Shown here piece by piece: positions 42,501 through 57,500 of a stretch of DNA of 64,000 bases (its first letter is position 1; every line of letters begins with the position of its first letter). The notes beneath the pieces were generated by a model. The model was not told where the DNA came from. It saw only the letters and a program-made list of their open reading frames with translations, and did not search any database. The position numbers were made by a program, and so were the translations under genes. The stretch comes from Mactromeris polynyma. Taxonomy: Eukaryota > Mollusca > Bivalvia > Venerida > Mactridae. The stretch spans positions 2,170,001 to 2,234,000 of the forward strand of contig JASFXZ010000016.1 in assembly GCA_032209605.1 (NCBI GenBank), in the 5' to 3' direction.

Positions 42501-45500
42501 TTAAGTGAGGTTTTACTGTACAGTATAACATGTAAGGCATCCCGTGCAAATATTACTAGCGTGAACAAATTGTAAAAAAAATGCGAAGTAGCAACATAAT
42601 TATCGCTTAGTTTGTATAAAACTGTCATTTTCATAGCCATCAAAATGCGGGCAACAGGTAATCAAAATGTGTTTGTGTAATTATGAAGGCAAAACACAAA
42701 TAAAAGTGGAAACTGATCACAAGGCTAGATGACCTGCTTCAGGTACGGATACTTACAAACTGGCTTTGTTCTCTTTCCGAGTCCTTTGATCCGACATATT
42801 CATACACAAAACAAATGTTAGGGTTGTCTAGAACTGAATAATTGTTGCCTACGTCAACAAACAAACCTGGAATTATACCAACACGCCAATCAGAGATATA
42901 GTGATAATGTGATTAAAGTATGAAGTATGTGCATTTGTTAAGTATCAGGCAACATCAATATGCATCATACTATACTCCTGTACTTGATTCAACGACATTG
43001 TCAAGAAGGAAACTCTTACCTCTATCTAAATTCCTGAGTTTTTATAAGATTCTACACACCAAGTTCAAGTATTATGGTCATGTGATGGAACTACTTGTAT
43101 TGTTTATTTATAATGAATAGCTGAACATGCTCATATATTCAGCGCGTGTCTGATACAGCGCTAGGTGCATAACAATGTATTTGATGTTTAATATATGGCA
43201 CCCGGGAAGCATATTCCATTGACATGATGGCATAATGTGAATTGTTTATTAAGTATTATGAAACAGAGCAACATATGTGAAAGAATGATTATTCCATAAA
43301 ATATTGTTCAAGGCAATTCTCGGGGTGAATTGTACCTGTATTTGTGTATTGTGATGATTTAAACCAATGTGGGATAGTATTTGCGAACTATTTTGTTAAC
43401 TTTGGAATTTCGTTTCGGATGGTACATTTTGTAATATAACTGGTTAGTAGGATACTAACACATCACCACCACATATTGCCATCATATCATCCCATCATTG
43501 CGTTCCATACATCTAGCTTGGATCCGTTTATTTTGGTTATTTTGTCAGTATAGGTCGGACATGTGCAGCTTTTATCACCGGACCTATGAAACTGTTACAT
43601 TTTATCTCTGTTTGTCCAGTAGATGGAATTGACTTAAAAGAATACCTACATGTCGGACTGTATCAATTGATACTTTCACTATCATTTCAAGGGTATTTGA
43701 TGTCAATTTGGCAAATATTTACTTCACTGTGATGCAAAACCGTAGGACGTACCATTTTAAAACGTTTGTTTTAACCGCTGCTAAGACTGAACAATGACCA
43801 TGAAGAGATGAAACAGACGCTTTTGGCGACAAATCTAGTATTGTAAGCAAAACTATTCAATTGAAAATAATGCAAAATACGTTACCAATGATGAGTTCAC
43901 AGTATTTGGCACGGATAGAATCCGGAAGTAAGTCCGCTGTTATACACAGGAAGGCATCTTCCCATGTGAGATACCCAAACTCTCTGGTGATAACGTGAAT
44001 AGCAAAGTCATTTCTACCCTGTATGCAGAAAGGATAACAAGCTAGGGTGAACATTTGATCTTTCTTTCAACACTTAACTATGTATGATTCCATAACGATT
44101 TGATAAATTGGAATATTTCAGTGTGAAATTAAAAAATAACAAAAGTTTCGGCATAACTTCTTGAAATTTTCAGTTTGAGACAAATTTCAATTATGATCAT
44201 TTTGTCACCTTAATTCTACAAATCCGCAACTCTTTTTTTGTGGTATTGAGATTGTGTTACCATGGTGTTTGCCTCATTGAAATCTCACATTCACAGTTCA
44301 TTTTCATTTTTAGAACGCGATTTTCTCAAAATGGAAAATAAATTAAGAGACTTAGGTTTGTAGAATTAAGCCGATGATTAGGGTCGTACTTAATAAAATG
44401 TGTAAACATACTTTTAATAGAAATGATTTGTGTAAGTTGATTCATTTAACATTATGTTTAATTTGATTCTTGTCAACATGTGACCATTTACAATATAGTC
44501 ATGTAACAAGAATGTAAAGGAATTAATTTGACTACAATACTTACATAGGTCAAGGCTTTAAACAATTCCAGTTGATGAATCAGGAAGTCATATTGTTCTT
44601 CATTGAATTCTGTACTATCAACCTGATAAGATAAAAGCAGTAAATTATTATCTACAGCGGTTACATATCACTTACATACATTCTAGGCTTGTAAGTAACA
44701 CAGGAGATTGTCATGAGTTATCTCCCTTTTTCCCTTCTAGAGTTCTCTCCCTTTATCAATTCTATAGAATATGTACAGTAAAACCTCAATTATAGACCAC
44801 TTCAATAATATGACCACCTCGAAATTAAGAACACAATGTTCAAGTCCATGTTCCTGTTTTGCTCATTATTCAACCTCAATATTGAGACCATCTCGTTAAG
44901 AAGATCAGTTTTCAAGGGTCCCATCGATGGTCTTATTATTGAGGTTTTACTGTACATAAGGGGAGGGAACTCGTGGCAACCTTCTATGGTAAGAGGTGGA
45001 AGTCTTACACCAACTTCCAGGAAAAACTCAGCTCTTTTGTCTTATGAGGAGGTATGGTGATCATGACAGTTCAAATCCACATCCTCCGAGTGGCACGGTT
45101 TAATACATTGTTCACTATAATTCTGTCTGAATATCCTGAGTTTTAAGTTTAAAATAAGTTGGTTAAGATATATTGTAGTGATATAAACTAAACTAGATAT
45201 ATTTTATGCCATACTTCTGTTTTTGTAACGTACCGAACAAAGTACATTTTGTAATTGGTCAAATTTATGAAATCGTTTAAATGTTAAACAATACTCACAT
45301 CAACAAACTCGTGTAGAGGTGTCCAGGACTGTGTGTTGTTGGTTGATACATATACAATGTTAGGCCGCTTGTTGATGTTCTGACCACGGTCTGCCAGAAA
45401 TACACTGTCCTGTGAATGAGATGACATATAAATAGTTCAAAGCAGTACACAATGGAAAATGTATTATTCGGCGCACGTACTAACATGGTTTTGCTATTTG

Positions 45501-48500
45501 CATATCAGTGTTGTGTAAACCAATCAAATCTTGTTTTAACCACCAAGGCAATTTCTCTTCAACCGAACAACGTTCGTAACATTGACTCGGATGGGTTAAC
45601 CTTTCGATTAAGGGTACGTTACCTCACCAAAATGCACTGAATTTACCGAAATTCATTTTGGATCTGGAGTGATCAGCAATCGTAACATGTCGGCATTTTT
45701 TATGTCACACAACAAATCTTAACCTTCAAATTGCGCCGACCATCTTTTTTCCAGATATTTCTTGTTTTGATTAACTTGTCAACATATATGAAATACTGAT
45801 TGATATTCCAATAACAGGTAAAAGCCTGGTGGGAAGATGGTAATCGTGCCAGTACTAGATCAAATTCCTTCACTACGAGTATTATACATAATTACCATAA
45901 TTATATCAATCATTATTAAGATGTTAACAGGGGTATGCGATAATATTTATGACAGCTATTGGCTATTAAAATAGAAGAACAGATGATACAAGCCAATCAA
46001 CCAACAATTGTTAGAATAGATGAGATGTACTCGTATTGACACGAATTTAGGAACAATAAATGCAAAATGGCGAACGATATCTTTGGAATATCGGCTAAAT
46101 ATAGTGCAACCTTTCCTGGGCAACACTTTTTGGAATAGGCAACTTTCGGCTGATATTCCGAAGTTGTTGCTCTAGAGAGGTTAAATTGATAGAACCTGTT
46201 CACTGCAGACAATTTGAAAATGTTGTTGAAGAGAGGTTGTTGCTGAAGAGAGCGCCACTCTAGAGAGGTTGCCCTGAACCAATAGTGGTAGGAACATAAA
46301 CATGTGTATTACTTACCTTGTAAGATCTCAGCCACCTTTCAGTGATATATGTCTGATTGTTTGGTATTGAGACACCGTCACATACACACAGTACATGTAA
46401 CAAATCCAGGAATCGGTAGTTCTACAAATGACAAATATAGTCAAGTATAGCAATTGATATAATAAGTCTTCGATATATGTACAACTGTTCCTTTCACAGA
46501 GAGTATAATACTGCCTTTTCATGCTTGGATTTTCTATCTTCAATTTATAACTTCGCTGATAACGAAATTAATAATAAAATGTTTTTTTCTAAACGTAGGA
46601 TACTAAGAATGGACACTTTAATATGCGAGACAGTGGCCTGCATATTCCATATAAACGCATCTTAGAACATACCAATTGTTAGCATGTTCATGAATGTAAA
46701 CTTTTGGAAAATGAGCGACGTTAATGGACATTTTTATTGACTTGTTACAACAAATCAGCAATAACCAATTTCATTGTCAATATTTTAAAATAATATGTTT
46801 CTTTCTATTGTGTAAACTTGTACATTTTGGATTTTCCAACCTCCTCTTTAAGTGACGTCATTTCCAGAAAACGCAACATGTGGCGTTACCATGTAGATCT
46901 ACTGACAAGTAAGCAATATTTGCCTCATATGGCAATATGAAAACGAAGTGACCATATGGAGTAAATATTGTTTCCTGTTTGCAAATAGTGACATCACATG
47001 TTGCGTTTTCATGAAATGACGTCACTTACATAAATGTTTTAAATCCCATAGTGCTCGGCGCTCATTATGCAGCTTAAGGAACCAACCTGATGTTTTCTCA
47101 GAAGATCTATATAGATGTCAATATGTTTCTTTGTGATTCTGTCCACAATTTTCCTCTTGTCTCTGATCAGTTCCACAATCATCTGTGCCACATTTAATCC
47201 TATACCACCCTGATAATATAGAATATCAGATTAATAATTATATACTGCTACATTTTTGTATTTCAATTTGGAATAGTATGTTTAAATTTGTTTGTTAACA
47301 ATAAAAATATAGTTCGTAAAAATAACTTTTCTATTGCAAAGATACGGTATAACGGCTTTTATTTATTGTTGATGAATTAACTACTTCATACACTTTTACA
47401 AGCATCCAGAAGAAAGACATATAACTGTTGAACTTTCTGAAGTGAATTGTTTGAGAAAATTAAAAAATATCCGTATGGTGAACTTTGTTACAAAACATTG
47501 TACACTAAAATCGTCCTCGGATACCCGGGTCTCCCTTACATTATCCTATCTTTACAGAAGTTTGGAGTGACTCAATGTGGGTATATCGATGATAAATGTA
47601 TACAGCCACCCACTTACCTTTTGTGTGAACTGTGTCTGGAAGAAATCGATGTATTTGGCGAAGTAGAGAGCATTCTTCCTGCTTTTACCGATCATGTAAG
47701 CATGTAGTACATCATATGCTTCTTTGTAAATACGTATCATGTGCGTTTCTTCGTCTCCATCCTTTAGTGGACATTGTAACAAACGCACCAATAGATCTAT
47801 CACCTAAAAATGAGATACATGATCATGTTATGATCTGTTGGAATTACACTACTCGGTCCAACCTTAAATCGTGTACATAATTATGGCTTCCCTATAATCT
47901 CCTATATTTAAGGAAGCCGAGAGTTCATATTTTTGTATCATGGTAATCTTAGATATTGTCTATCTATGGAAGCAAGGCGTTGGTATGAACCCACTGGAAC
48001 ATAGTTATTTACAGAGGACAAATATTCTTCACAGTTAAATATCATTTTAATGGTTGCAATATGTTTTCACTCACCCGTAAATTTCTCATCAATTTTTGCC
48101 TATCTTTTTCAGGTTGTCCATCCAAGGTCATAAACATCTTCAATTCTTTCAAAGCCTACAATTACAAAGTGATACAAACATACAATATGTCAAAATAAGT
48201 ATGAGCAAGTGCAGTTGAAACATAAATTGAGTTGTATTAGATATAGATTACAACAAAACATGTTTGGTGCAACGTTTGAAAGAGGCTTACGTTATATTAT
48301 ACAGTATACATTTTATATAAAAAACAAACAAATAAAAACATCATTATTTATTTTACTTGGCGAGCTATAATCTAAACGACATCATTATCTAATAAATGTG
48401 TTTTCGTTGTTTCCTGGTATTTAAAATTGCTTTTTTGTAAAATTCCTAAGTGCTATTATCAAAGCACTGAAAGCCCTACCGCTATCATTCCATGAGTCTT

Positions 48501-51500
48501 CTTGGCTGTCAATGCTATGCAGTGTTGGAACTGAAACAATATAAGTATATAATGTCCTAACTCTAAATAAACTGTTCTAGTGCAACAAAATGTTACATAA
48601 CCAAAACTGGTTAAGAATATAAAAGTAATCTCATTTGCCTGAACAAGTTGGTTTACATATTTGGCCAAACATAAAAAATACATTTTACGACACATACTTC
48701 TGCAGCCAGGCCTATTCATAAAAGTGCGTGACAGAAAATTATTTTATTGTTTTACTTTTTACATAATGTATGTCCACTGGTAGGCAAAATGAGTAGCTGA
48801 TTCTGGTTCTACTTTGTCGGCCTCCAGAATGTGTCCATGCAGAGATCATGTACTAATGTGGCATTTTGTTTCTCACTTCAAACATTTACTTACTATTTTA
48901 TTTTTATTATTTTATGACAGTATATTATTGTTGGGAATGATAAAGTAGTTTTGTAAATCACTCTTACGTCATGTATGAGTTGGAACAAGAAAGGAACCAT
49001 TCCTGCTACAAAGTTAAAGTTCATCACATCATGTTTCTCCACCAACTGTACAGTATATGCATCGTCATACATACTTTCTCCACTAGCCGATATCTGTAAA
49101 TGTAAATGACATATACATTCAAGCAAATGCACATCGACCAACAGCTTTCAGACTGGAAAAGTGGGTCAATGTTTTAGACTTTGAAATATATTTTTAAATA
49201 CAAAACTCCGTCCAAGGTGTTGCCAACGACTTGAGTAGGGGCAACTATCAGAAAGTCGGTTTCAGTCTCAGTAACACACAATTGTTAAGGAACAAGATAT
49301 TGATGACATGAAAGTTTTATAACACAAGAAATGCCAAAATGCTATTTGTGTTATAATTTATACTAAATCCACAAACGCAGCGGAAATTAAAGTGTAAACA
49401 TTACCTTCCTGGTTGAAGCACCGTCCCATCGCAGTCCATACATGGACATCTCCTGGTCATTACTTTTAAACTCTCTCTTCTCATAATCCTCATCTGAAAT
49501 ACCAATTTTCTATAGATAGACAAATTGTCATTTATTAAATAAATTTAAATATATATCAAATAATTTCTCATGAACTTTTCACAATTGTTTGTATGGAAGT
49601 TACCGTACAGTTACATTGCTTTCTCGCCATTTGGCATGCGACTTATTATTGTAACACTGATTATTGCTGCTTTGTAAAAAGTCTCTTGTCAGTATTCAAT
49701 ATACACATATAATATTGTGGAAGTATTTTATATGTAGTACATTGCGCTGTTATATGCAGTACATTGTACTGAAATGTAATGTGAACGGGGATGTAAAGCA
49801 GCAATAGGACTTACCTTTCAGAGCATGCAACCAACATCCTGTGAGTACATGTTCAATTCTAGCGTAACTTTCATACTGTATCTCGTCTTGTTCCTGAAAA
49901 GGGAAAACGATAAGTAGATTGCAAAGCTGAACTCGATAGTAGATTTTACTTGTAATAACATTAACACCAAATGAGTCAAGTCAAAGAAACAAATTAGAGT
50001 TCAATGTTCGATAAGCTATTTTATTTATAGTTGCATAGGAAATAATACATGGAGAACGACGCATTATGAAGCACACGATGCCTGCTGGCATTTTTTTTCT
50101 TGCTGGAATTAAATCAGAATATGCAAAAATGTATCAAGAGAAATGAACCTAGTGTAGTATTGAAATGAAAGGTTACATGGCTAATGTATATACATGTGCA
50201 ATACAATAAATGGGCTACCGATATATTGTACATGTATCAGGTTAACAAATTTAAAAGGGTACATCATGTTTTAAATTACATAATACCATAACTTTGATTT
50301 GTAATTATTATGGACTTTGAATGCAGTAATTGCGCTGGTGCAAAGTTGTTAATATATATAAAATATGTATGTAAAACAAAATGCAATAATGAGTAATTTT
50401 GATAAAGGTTATGTGTCTTCCATCAATTGGGGTTATTTGGAAATTTAGCGCCCTTATATCGTTATCAATTGCAAGTATATTTAAAAATGTGTTTCCCACC
50501 TTAAGTACAGAATGAAGCCTGAATACAGTTCTAGGATCTGCAGGGTCCGCTATAAGGGACACTTCACTCCGAGAATCTATACATAGATATTGTCTGGTCA
50601 GCAAGTTCCGTAACCGTATCTGCTGTTCCCATCTCAACACGTCACCTGTAAAACACATGTTCAGCATGTTTCAAAAACGCAATAATTATAAAGACAAATT
50701 TGGCTCGATAACTTAGTTTATACATATTTTTCGTCTAAGGTATCACGCAATATACAGTATATGACAAGATAACAACATGCATGTAATAAACAAGTGGATA
50801 GTATTGGAAGCATAAGATTATTCTCTCTCTCTCTGTTTTATTATCCTATGCGTTTGTACCCAATATGAATTGAATTTATCCATCCTTTCATAGAGTTACT
50901 CGTATTTATCGGAAACCATTTTTAAGTCGAAAATAGGCCTTAACTCCTTCAAAATTTAGTGGATTGCAACTGAATTCGAAATTGACATGTATTTTATTAT
51001 CCCACGTTCATATATCCAATATGAATTGAATCCATCAATTGTTTTAAGGGCATACTAAAGCTCTGCGTAATGAAGGATCGTACTACGTATATAATGATGA
51101 TAGCACACTCTGAATGGTTGTTCGTGTGTTAAAACAATATAATCAAATTTTATGATTATACTGTTTATGACAACAATCAAACGTTGTTGCACGGCAAAAA
51201 CATATGTTAGCTACAAAGATGAACCAATATATGCACATTACACACTTCCTGTGAAACAACATTGTTTTGTTATCTGTGTCTCTGTACGTGTTAGATGTTT
51301 CACTTTGGCTGTTGTTTATATAATTAACACAGTTCTATAATTCTGATTTTCGGACAAAAAAAACAAACATTAAGCTTTTTGGATAAACTACATAAAGGAA
51401 TGTAACAGAAAACAACAAGACGTCTTGAAGAAAATAAAAATTACAAAGAAGCACTTAATAGATTAAATGGGGAATTTACATTAATGAGCCATGCACACGG

Positions 51501-54500
51501 TTTGTAAGAAGCACCCTTTGAGCGAAGATATTTTATTATTTTGTTGTAGTCATTAATGATAAAAATCAATTGATGTCGTACCAAGTAATCCCACTTAATC
51601 TTGGCATTCTGGTTTTCTTAACGTAATTGCTTCATATAAATGAAGTGTATTGGCACTATTTGAAGTAACCGAATTACCAATGATATATTTTCATCTGTAC
51701 CTGTTTGAGTAGTATTGTAAAAGTAACAGAATATATCTTCTAGTGTCTGATATTTCGTTTGTGTTTCTTGTTAAATTTGATTTGACCTCCCAAAGCAAGA
51801 CTTGAAACTCTTGCTTGGTTGCCATGTCGTCAAAGTGGTTCAAACACCCAATACGTATGCCAACAGTTCCTAAGCAGTGAGACTGTTCACTGGAGACTGT
51901 CACGAGTTCTCTCCCTTTATCCCACCTAGAGTTCTCTCCCTTTATTCCTTCTATAGTATACGATTACATAGAACTATATAGTATATAAATATATAATATC
52001 GAAGGAATAAAGGAATATATATATATAAATAATTAATAAAGGGAGATAACTCTAGAAGGAATGAAGGGAGATAACTCTAGAATGGATAAAGTGAGAAAAC
52101 TCGCAACAATCTCCGGTGAGACTGTTTTGTTGATATGTTTATCCTTGTGCTACCTGTTATACTGTCTTGAGTTTTCTCCAATACCCATCCTTTTTATATT
52201 TTATTTTACACCAACTTCCTCATTTTCACAGGAGATTGCAATGAGTTATCTCCCTTTATCCCTTCTAGTGTTCTCTCCCTTTGTAACTTCTATAGTATAT
52301 GTATATATAGTACAATAATATAAGAAGAAGGGATTAAGGGAGGGAACTCCTGACATTCTCCTGTGCTCATTTTTATCTGATATATTGTACCCTGTGATTC
52401 TGTGTCTACAAACCACCAACAAGACATGGCCCAGTGTATGGAAGTCATTGTATGTTTATGTCTTCAATGTGCCACTGTGTCTCGTGTTTATTACGGTGAA
52501 GTTATTTACCTAACACACCCTCACACAAGATTGATTAACTCGACATTAACGGAGTATCATATAATATCATAATTAACGAAATTACAGATCTTTTAATTAA
52601 AAACACGAACAGCCTATGTCTCTGTGAAGCTCCATAGTTCATTTTTCTTAATTAACCCCACAAACAGAATCCAGAAATTCTTGATGTATGTAATTCATAG
52701 CTTGATAGATTTAGTTACAACAGCGTGGGTTTTAAGAAATTAGTAATTAATGTTATATGATAAAATACATATGTTATACGTAAATACAGCGCGATTTTCT
52801 CTCGCTCGTACGTTTAATGGAACTAATTGATACAAACGGGTTTCGTAACAAAATAAACCTAGAGTCTTAAATCTGGCTGTGCTGGAATAAATTCCTAATC
52901 TTCAGAAGTTTAGTTGTGTTTTCCAAGATCAAATAATTTATTCAATAATACTGTATAATGAGCTGAATGGTTACGTACAAAAGTTTTGTCAGACATCGAT
53001 CCATGGTGTATATAAATCCGTAGGAGATTGTAATGTCCATCTTATAATCATAACCCTTCGTTGAAATTCGTAGCTTACTATGTGTATAAAACGTTGGTGT
53101 GGTTGGCATGTATCTAAAATATGCCTTTCGGCCATTTTTCTTCGAATACTCCACTTTGTTATGCATTTGTTTTTCAACTGATACAATTATTTTCTTCCAC
53201 AAATGTCCACGCTTATTAAAATGGACATGAATTATTAGATATAAGTATTTCCATGTGAAATAAATTGTTCATTCTGGTGATTTGCATGATCAAATAAATC
53301 ACGTGATTGTGATAAGGATTTTATGTGTTGCAATAAGCTTCAAAACACATCCCATTTCCAAATATACCATTAACCTACCATCTAGAATACTGTGTTCCGC
53401 TTCTATCTGCCAGTAAGTTATACCGGAAGTAGATGGCGACAGCGTTTTTGGTCTGTGCTGATCAATAATTCGGATGCGGAAATGAACTGTTGAAGAAAAA
53501 ATAAAATGAAGAAAAAACGTTCTTATACATATAAAAGCCAAATATTTGTTCAACATGGAATGTACATCTTATTTAACAATTACTAGGTGCTTTCACATTG
53601 TTCAAGAAATGTAGGAGAACAAATAAAAGCAGTAATTCCCGACATCTTAACACAAACTAATCACGGTAGGATTTAATTATTGTCAACTAATGAAAAAATA
53701 ATGCTGACATGTCTATTCTAAGTTCAAATATTGAGAATGTTCATATTATACAGCAACAACATTTATGTAGTGTTTACTACGCGCAATACACTGGAATCAT
53801 CAAATTAATGCAATAAATAATACGTTTTAATTTGTAATGGGTTAAAATCGAGTACAAACCATCTTCCGTGACCCCTTCATCAAACAGCCCCTCAGCCACG
53901 AGGTAAGCTTCCAGTTCTTTATGAAACAATCTGATTACCGAACCGCCCTGAAAGGTTTGACACTTAGAATAATTATATATTCTAAACATTAATTGAATAT
54001 TGAACACCAGGCATTAAACAAACACGAAGTCGCTAACACAATTGTTTACATTTATATGGTCAAAATGGTAATCTGACAATGTATCTTGAAACAAATACTT
54101 TATACCAAAAATAAGAATTATTTAATTTGATACGTAGGACCACAATGGAAATAAGAATCTACTCTTTTTGTGCTAGGTGTTGGTGTGTATGCCATGGATA
54201 TTATACACATGTCTTAATTATCATTTTAAAATAATGACATGTTTTAATTATCCACGAACCATGTACTCCACTACCGAAATAAACATTATTATTATCAAAT
54301 ATAATTACTTTTGAGTTGCATTTCAAAAGTTTACAATTCTGATAAGATCGGTCGGACAAATGTAGATTCAAAAGTGCTTTGCTATCTTTCTTCTCCTTCC
54401 CGATGGAGGACGGGACCCACTTAAATATTTAAAAAACAATGTTTCTGTACGAACCCTAACAAATCTTTCCTGCTCCAAAGCTTCTCTGTAACTTCCAATT

Positions 54501-57500
54501 AGTGTAAAACTGGACCTTTCAACTCCTAAATTAAGTTCCGATCTGAAATAAAGAAATCATTGCAACAGTTATTTCGCCTTATTTCCAGAACCCCGTAACT
54601 CAATTGTTGGCAGTTTTGAGTATTTGGTATCGTTGAAACAGTCTTTCAAAGCTATCTGTACTACATATATTGTTCTGGAATGCACATAACTGAAATAAAA
54701 TGCAATTCCATACCCCCGTATGTAACAATTATCTCATCAAATAGTGAGGGTAAAACATTAAAGTTTTTCTCAAAAAGACCAAAAACAAATTATTTGTTTC
54801 TAGAAATAATGCGACGAGTAGGACTACTCTACGTCATGTATTTAAAGGGTATAAATGCGTTTTAATAGTTTGTCTTATTACATTGGACAACAATCTTATT
54901 TAAATCGTATGCAACATTTCTGTTTAATGTCATAATGGCAATGATGAATACATGGTCCATTGTGTTTCATTTTATTCATGCATGTAAAAGTTTCGGTGAT
55001 CCTAAAAAATAAACTATTATCAACTAGTTTTAAGGTATGTTTCGCACAATGTCTAAAAAACGGTAAACTATCTGATATACACGTATTACTACACATAGTC
55101 AAATATGCGAGGTCTGTCCGCTGTACGATTTCCAACCTCTTTATTAAGTGACGTCATATCCAGAAAACATCACATGTGACATCACCATGTACTGACAGTA
55201 AGCTATATTTGCCCCATATGGCAATAGGAATGAAAACGAAAAGACCATATGGAGTAGATATTGTTTCCTGCTTGCAAATAGTGACATCACATTTTGCGTT
55301 TTCTTGAAAAGATTTCACTTACAGAAGATGTTGTAAATCCCATAGCAGCGTTCATGTGTGGAATCGAAAGCACGATAATTTTGATATTTACCCATACGAC
55401 TTATAGTCAAGTTGATGTGATTCACTAGCATGAAAATAATGACCCGGAGATTTCACACTTTCAAAGACAATCTGGTCGTAGAGTTGTACCTGAAATACGA
55501 TTATGAATAACATTCAACTTTGACTTCAAGTATGTGGAAATGAAATGTTACCGTTTTTGCAAAGGTAAAATCAAAAAATATTACGGGCGATCGTGTTTGG
55601 TTGTTTTTCAACACTATTCATATCGAACTTTCACTTTTCGCGCTAAGCAAACTCCGATAAAAGTTTGTAAACTATGCACGAAATCTACTGCTGACTAAAT
55701 TAATAGATAAGCGAGTCTCTCTTTATTCATATTCTTAAATTTCACAAAGCCTAATATAGAATCGACTGGTATAGAACTCCAATGTTGCTAGATGTTATTT
55801 CAATTCTTTGATACTCTGGAGAATTCTACAATGGACAAATTCTCATACTATGCAAAACATATTTGTAAAAACAATATCCATGCAATTTCATTAACAGTCG
55901 GACCTCGTTCATTCGAATTCGTTGGGTCTGAAATTTTATTTCGAATAATACACTGTTTCGAATATTCCATTACAATTCGACGTGCATAAGAAGACACATC
56001 GGGACCTAATATTTATTTCGGATAATACCGAGTATTCGGATAAAAGGTTGTCGAATAAGCGAGGCTCGACCGCATCAGTCACAAAAACAAGTGACCAAAT
56101 ATATTTTTGTTATTAAAGTTTATCTGGCTTTACAAATTACATAATTATGACAATTTCAAACTCGTTACGAGATTGAAAACGAAAGATTTGTTTGCAATAC
56201 TTTAAAATACTTACCACTTCTCCTTCTGACTTGACTTTATAACGTGGAAGAATTCTAAACTGTGCATTCTTAGCATTGAAATCATGCAACGATACCTACA
56301 GCAAAAAAAACCCAATACAATTACCGAATCATCTATGTAGTGGATTGTAAGTGGCTTGAAATTGATAATTTACGTTAAAACTTAGGAATATAACGCTCGC
56401 TAATATGTACCACTAGCAAGATACTTCACAACATCATTTATCTCTGCTTTCCGCTATGATTAATGCATTTTTAAACACCCTGTTATGAAACATAATGACT
56501 AAAATTCGTTAATTCTAAGGGGTAATTAGTTAATGTAACAAAAACCTCAGTTAAATAAACAACAGGGTATTTTGGTCTTAAAGTATATAAAAACAATTAA
56601 TTAAGTGAATATACTTCAATGATATCGACATTTTCAAATCAGAAAAACTCTCCCATCAGACATTTACATAAACAATTTCTTCCTACGTTATTTTGGCATG
56701 ACTCTGATAATTTTAGCAAAAACATAATGTTTTATCATAGTGTTATTACTTTTCACAAGAATAATTCACATAGCTATTGGTTTTGCATAAAATAGTCTGA
56801 CAATCCCACTTCCGGGTTCGATTAACCACGCTTTATTTCAAGCTCTATTTTAAAAGTGCTATTCGTGTAGGAGTAAGGATAGGCCATTTACATGTACATA
56901 TGTATATGTATACCGTGTTGAATTCGAAAGCATACGTCGAAATTCCAGTCCGTATATGGAACAATTTCTGGTTTGCGTTGCTTTATTTATCTTTGATTAA
57001 ACACTTAAATCGACTCGGCCAAGCTTCTATTTGTAATGTTTTAACAAATATGAGGTAATATATTTATTTGTGTCAATATCTATGTTATATCATGTAAGTT
57101 CAGACTTCATACTATAAACATTGCTTTGTATGAACATGGTAATCATAACAAAGGTTGAAGATATTCATGTTTTTGATAATTTATCACAGAGCCAACATAT
57201 GACCAAACCATTGAAAGTTTCATAAAAATAGAAAACACCGAAACTCCTATATAATTACAAAAAAAATACAAACGGTTAAAACTAATTTTCAATTAAATAC
57301 TTTGTGCCCCTTGAATATTGTGATTTTGCAGTTATGGGGTTCTAGGGCGGTGTCACTGGTAATTGTGTTGGACCTAGCAACGCGCCAAGGACCTGTCCAC
57401 ACAATTTTACATATAATATTATTTCATTCTATACATACCTTCATATAATTCTTGTCAATCTGACTGGTCTGAGTAGTACTCATGTGAACAAACTTTCCTG

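Larger units (their letters stand above)
50646..53378 (-). other. Intron e9-e10
   Basis: It contains A15 and A16; the rest is AT-rich without recognised features. Confidence 0.6.

Noticed and set aside
42281..42643. 120-residue minus-strand open frame
   Set aside because: It overlaps B4 and reads through the MITE; no homology visible.
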